Source: Candidatus Poribacteria bacterium (GTDB lineage: Bacteria; Abyssobacteria; SURF-5). From it: DNA of 24,994 nt. The notes beneath the pieces were generated by a model. The model was not told the origin of the DNA. It ran no database searches and worked only from the letters and a program-made list of their open reading frames with translations. Where the stretch lies: positions 1 to 24,994 of the forward strand of contig JACRIR010000013.1 in assembly GCA_016215705.1 (NCBI GenBank), given 5' to 3'. Positions 22,778-24,994 of the stretch are shown one piece after another. The translations under genes and the position numbers were made by a program. Position 1 is the stretch's first letter, and each line of letters starts with the position of its first letter.

Positions 22778-24937
22778 TCATTCCGACTCGCGGCGCAGCG
22801 GGAGAGATGCGTCTATCGCGTCTATGACGTGTTGCTCCTGGGTGGCGTCGTATTGTTTGGTGGGAGCGGTTCCTGATTGATATGCCTGAGTGATCTTTTC
22901 CGCGCTGCCGGCAGGCGCCAGCAGGCCGCTCTCGGGCTCTACGTCCACGAGATCGATTCCTCGGGGAGCAACGAAACTCTCGACCGGCTTGCCCGCCAAG
23001 GCTTTCTTCATGAACTCCGTCCAGATGGGCGTTGCAATGCGTCCTCCGGTCTGTTTGTCCCCAAGAGATCTCAAGTCGTCATATCCGATCCAGACTCCGG
23101 CCACAACTTGCGGGGTGTATCCGATGAACCATGCGTCGGTGTAATCGTTAGTGGTACCGGTCTTGCCGGCTGCGGGACGGCCAAGATTGAGCGCGGCGCG
23201 GCCCGTGCCTCTTCGTATGACGCCTTCCATCAATGTCGTCATTATATAGGCTGTCTGCTCGGAGATAGCGATTCTTTCTCTCGGTTGTCTTTCTTCAATG
23301 ATCTCGCCGTCGGGGCTGGTTATCTTAAGAATGGAGTCGGGGTCACGGTAGATTCCATTGCTGGCAAACGTCGCGTAGGCTGAGGTGATCTCAAGGAGCG
23401 TCACGCCACTGGAGCCGAGGGCCAGAGAGAGGTTCGGCTGAAGCGGGCTTTTTATGCCCATCCTCGATGCGAGTCTGCTGACGGGAGCGACTCCAAGTTG
23501 ACTCATCAGCCGGATGGATACCACGTTGCGGGACTCCTCGAGCGCTTTTCTCAGAGTGACGGGACCATGAAACTCGTTGTCGTAGTTCCCGGGCCGCCAT
23601 ACCTTGTCACCATAATGGAATACGATCGGCGAATCGAGTATCTTGTCCGAGGCAGTCATGCCGCTGTCGATAGCCGTTGCCCATACGAACGGCTTGAAGC
23701 TGGAACCGGGCTGACGCCGCGCCTGTACGGCGCGATTGAACTCGCTCACGTCGAAGTCGCGCCCGCCGATCATGGCGCGTATGTCACCGTTATGGGGGTC
23801 TATCGCGACAAGTGCGGCCTGAGCGACGTTGGTCGCCATTTCCCTCGGAATCCGGCCTGCCTCTTTCTGCGCCATCATATCCTCGGGCAGACCCTCACCG
23901 GTTACGCCTGCTTCCGCGTCGTCATAGACCTCGGCCGACTCGACGCCATGCTGGCGATCATATTTCCTGAGACCATCGTTGAGAGCCTCTTCGGCGGCTT
24001 GCTGCATCTTGTAGTCGAGCGTGGTATATATCTGCAAGCCTCCTTTATAGAGCATATCGTATCCATATCTGTCAATGACCTGCTGCCGCACGTATTCCAC
24101 GAAATAGGGCGCAAGCCCTCCGCTCTCCCTCATGAACCGCGCCGCCAGCACAATAGGCTCGAATTTGGCCGAGATGCATTGCTCTCTCGTGAGATAGCCC
24201 TCATCGGACATCATCTCCAGGACAAGGTTTCGTCTCTTTAGCGCGGCCGACGGATTATTTTTCGGAGAGAATTTGTTAGGCGCTTTCGGAAGGGCTGCGA
24301 GCAAAGCGGATTGGGCGACCGTCAGGTCCTCGACGTGCTTGCCGAAATAGAGCCGTGAAGCCTCCTCGACGCCGTATGCGCCGTGCCCCAGGTATATCTG
24401 ATTCAAATACATTTCGAGTATTTGTTTCTTCGTGTAACGTCTCTCGATCTGTATCGCCAGGATGGCTTCACGAAGTTTGCGGCCAAAGTCTCTCCGCTGG
24501 GTCAGAAAGAGGTTGCGGGCCAATTGCTGCGTTATCGTGCTACCGCCCTGTACCACGCGGCCGGCCCGCAGATTCTCGAATGCCGCCCGGAGAATTCCCA
24601 ATGGATTGACGCCGAAATGCCGATAGAATGCCTGGTCTTCTACGGCCATGATGGCTTGCTGGAGATGGAGAGGTATCCGTGAGAGCGAGGTTGGCTGCCT
24701 CCGTTGAATGCCAAGGTCGGCGATCACCTGCCCGTCAGAAGAGTAGATGACGGAGGAGAGCATCGGCTTATAGGTTGCCAGGTTCGTTATCTGAGGCAGG
24801 TCACGACTCAGCCCAAGCGACATCCCGCAGGCGGCGCCAAAAAGACCACCAGCCAGCACCAAAGACAGCACGTGTTGGGGATTAAAGGGAAATCGTCTCA
24901 AGAGCGGGTTATCGGAGGACTGCTGCTCTTCTGCCAT
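22778..24937 (-). CDS. Class A penicillin-binding protein (PBP1A-type)
   Basis: A 719-residue bifunctional peptidoglycan synthase. A cytoplasmic tail and one membrane helix (about residues 23-43) come first. The GT51 glycosyltransferase domain follows, with AVEDQAFYRHFG (catalytic Glu at about 100), QGGSTITQQLARN and KKQILEMYLNQIYLGHGAYG. The transpeptidase domain has the serine motif SSFK (nucleophile about Ser412), SRNVVS and KTGTTNDYTDAW. Length matches typical PBP1A/PonA. The start may be the ATG at 24937 or a TTG at 24958; neither has a strong ribosome site. The gene upstream is outside the window. The C-terminal tail after the domain is short and acidic, ending LRRESE. Confidence 0.95.
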   Translation of the reverse strand: MAEEQQSSDNPLLRRFPFNPQHVLSLVLAGGLFGAACGMSLGLSRDLPQITNLATYKPMLSSVIYSSDGQVIADLGIQRRQPTSLSRIPLHLQQAIMAVEDQAFYRHFGVNPLGILRAAFENLRAGRVVQGGSTITQQLARNLFLTQRRDFGRKLREAILAIQIERRYTKKQILEMYLNQIYLGHGAYGVEEASRLYFGKHVEDLTVAQSALLAALPKAPNKFSPKNNPSAALKRRNLVLEMMSDEGYLTREQCISAKFEPIVLAARFMRESGGLAPYFVEYVRQQVIDRYGYDMLYKGGLQIYTTLDYKMQQAAEEALNDGLRKYDRQHGVESAEVYDDAEAGVTGEGLPEDMMAQKEAGRIPREMATNVAQAALVAIDPHNGDIRAMIGGRDFDVSEFNRAVQARRQPGSSFKPFVWATAIDSGMTASDKILDSPIVFHYGDKVWRPGNYDNEFHGPVTLRKALEESRNVVSIRLMSQLGVAPVSRLASRMGIKSPLQPNLSLALGSSGVTLLEITSAYATFASNGIYRDPDSILKITSPDGEIIEERQPRERIAISEQTAYIMTTLMEGVIRRGTGRAALNLGRPAAGKTGTTNDYTDAWFIGYTPQVVAGVWIGYDDLRSLGDKQTGGRIATPIWTEFMKKALAGKPVESFVAPRGIDLVDVEPESGLLAPAGSAEKITQAYQSGTAPTKQYDATQEQHVIDAIDASLPLRRESE

Positions 24938-24994
24938 GTTGAAATCCGTCTTGCTCAAAACTGTGAATTCTTTTCCTGTCCGGTCTCATACAAA

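Overview
The window (about 25 kb, moderately GC-rich) reads as chromosomal DNA of an uncultured anaerobic bacterium with a Gram-negative-style cell wall gene set. The anaerobic signature comes from a glycyl radical enzyme with its activase, a tungsten-type aldehyde:ferredoxin oxidoreductase and an iron-containing alcohol dehydrogenase. A class A penicillin-binding protein and an M23 peptidase indicate peptidoglycan. Starts are a mix of ATG, GTG and TTG with clear Shine-Dalgarno sites. I cannot name the lineage from sequence alone. No tRNA, rRNA, CRISPR array, transposase or phage gene was seen.

Layout. 1-852: gene-free, built from short degenerate repeats. 853-8640, plus strand: class I glutamine amidotransferase, iron alcohol dehydrogenase, aldehyde:ferredoxin oxidoreductase, glutamine-synthetase-like ligase, M23 peptidase, LOG-family protein. 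8637-13070, minus strand: glycyl radical enzyme, its activating enzyme and an FMN split-barrel protein. Then a stand-alone receiver protein (minus), a YgiQ-type radical SAM protein (plus), a small membrane protein (plus), a metallo-beta-lactamase-fold hydrolase (minus), an acetoacetate-decarboxylase-like protein (plus) and a DUF2284 protein (plus). 19639-22574, minus strand: an SDR dehydrogenase, an FAD flavoprotein and a 57-residue Cys-rich ORF overlapping the flavoprotein 3' end. 22778-24937, minus strand: PBP1A.

How the genes may work together. The first four metabolic genes resemble the parts of gamma-glutamylated amine catabolism (ligase, alcohol and aldehyde oxidation, amide hydrolase), but the aldehyde step would be done by a ferredoxin-linked tungsten enzyme; this is an inference from gene content. 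The glycyl radical enzyme has the Cys-x-Glu pair of the eliminase/decarboxylase branch, but with Asn where Pro normally follows, so its substrate is open. The SDR, flavoprotein and small Cys-rich ORF look like one transcription unit behind a near-consensus promoter.

A second theme is the repeats. Most intergenic spaces contain short dispersed degenerate repeats: 'CTCTGTGGC'-type, C/G-rich palindromes, GGGCGC palindromes and AACCAGG runs. Several lie just upstream of start codons. Two appear to have entered coding sequence: one forms the C-terminus of the amidotransferase, and one is a 45-bp in-frame insert in the aldehyde oxidoreductase.
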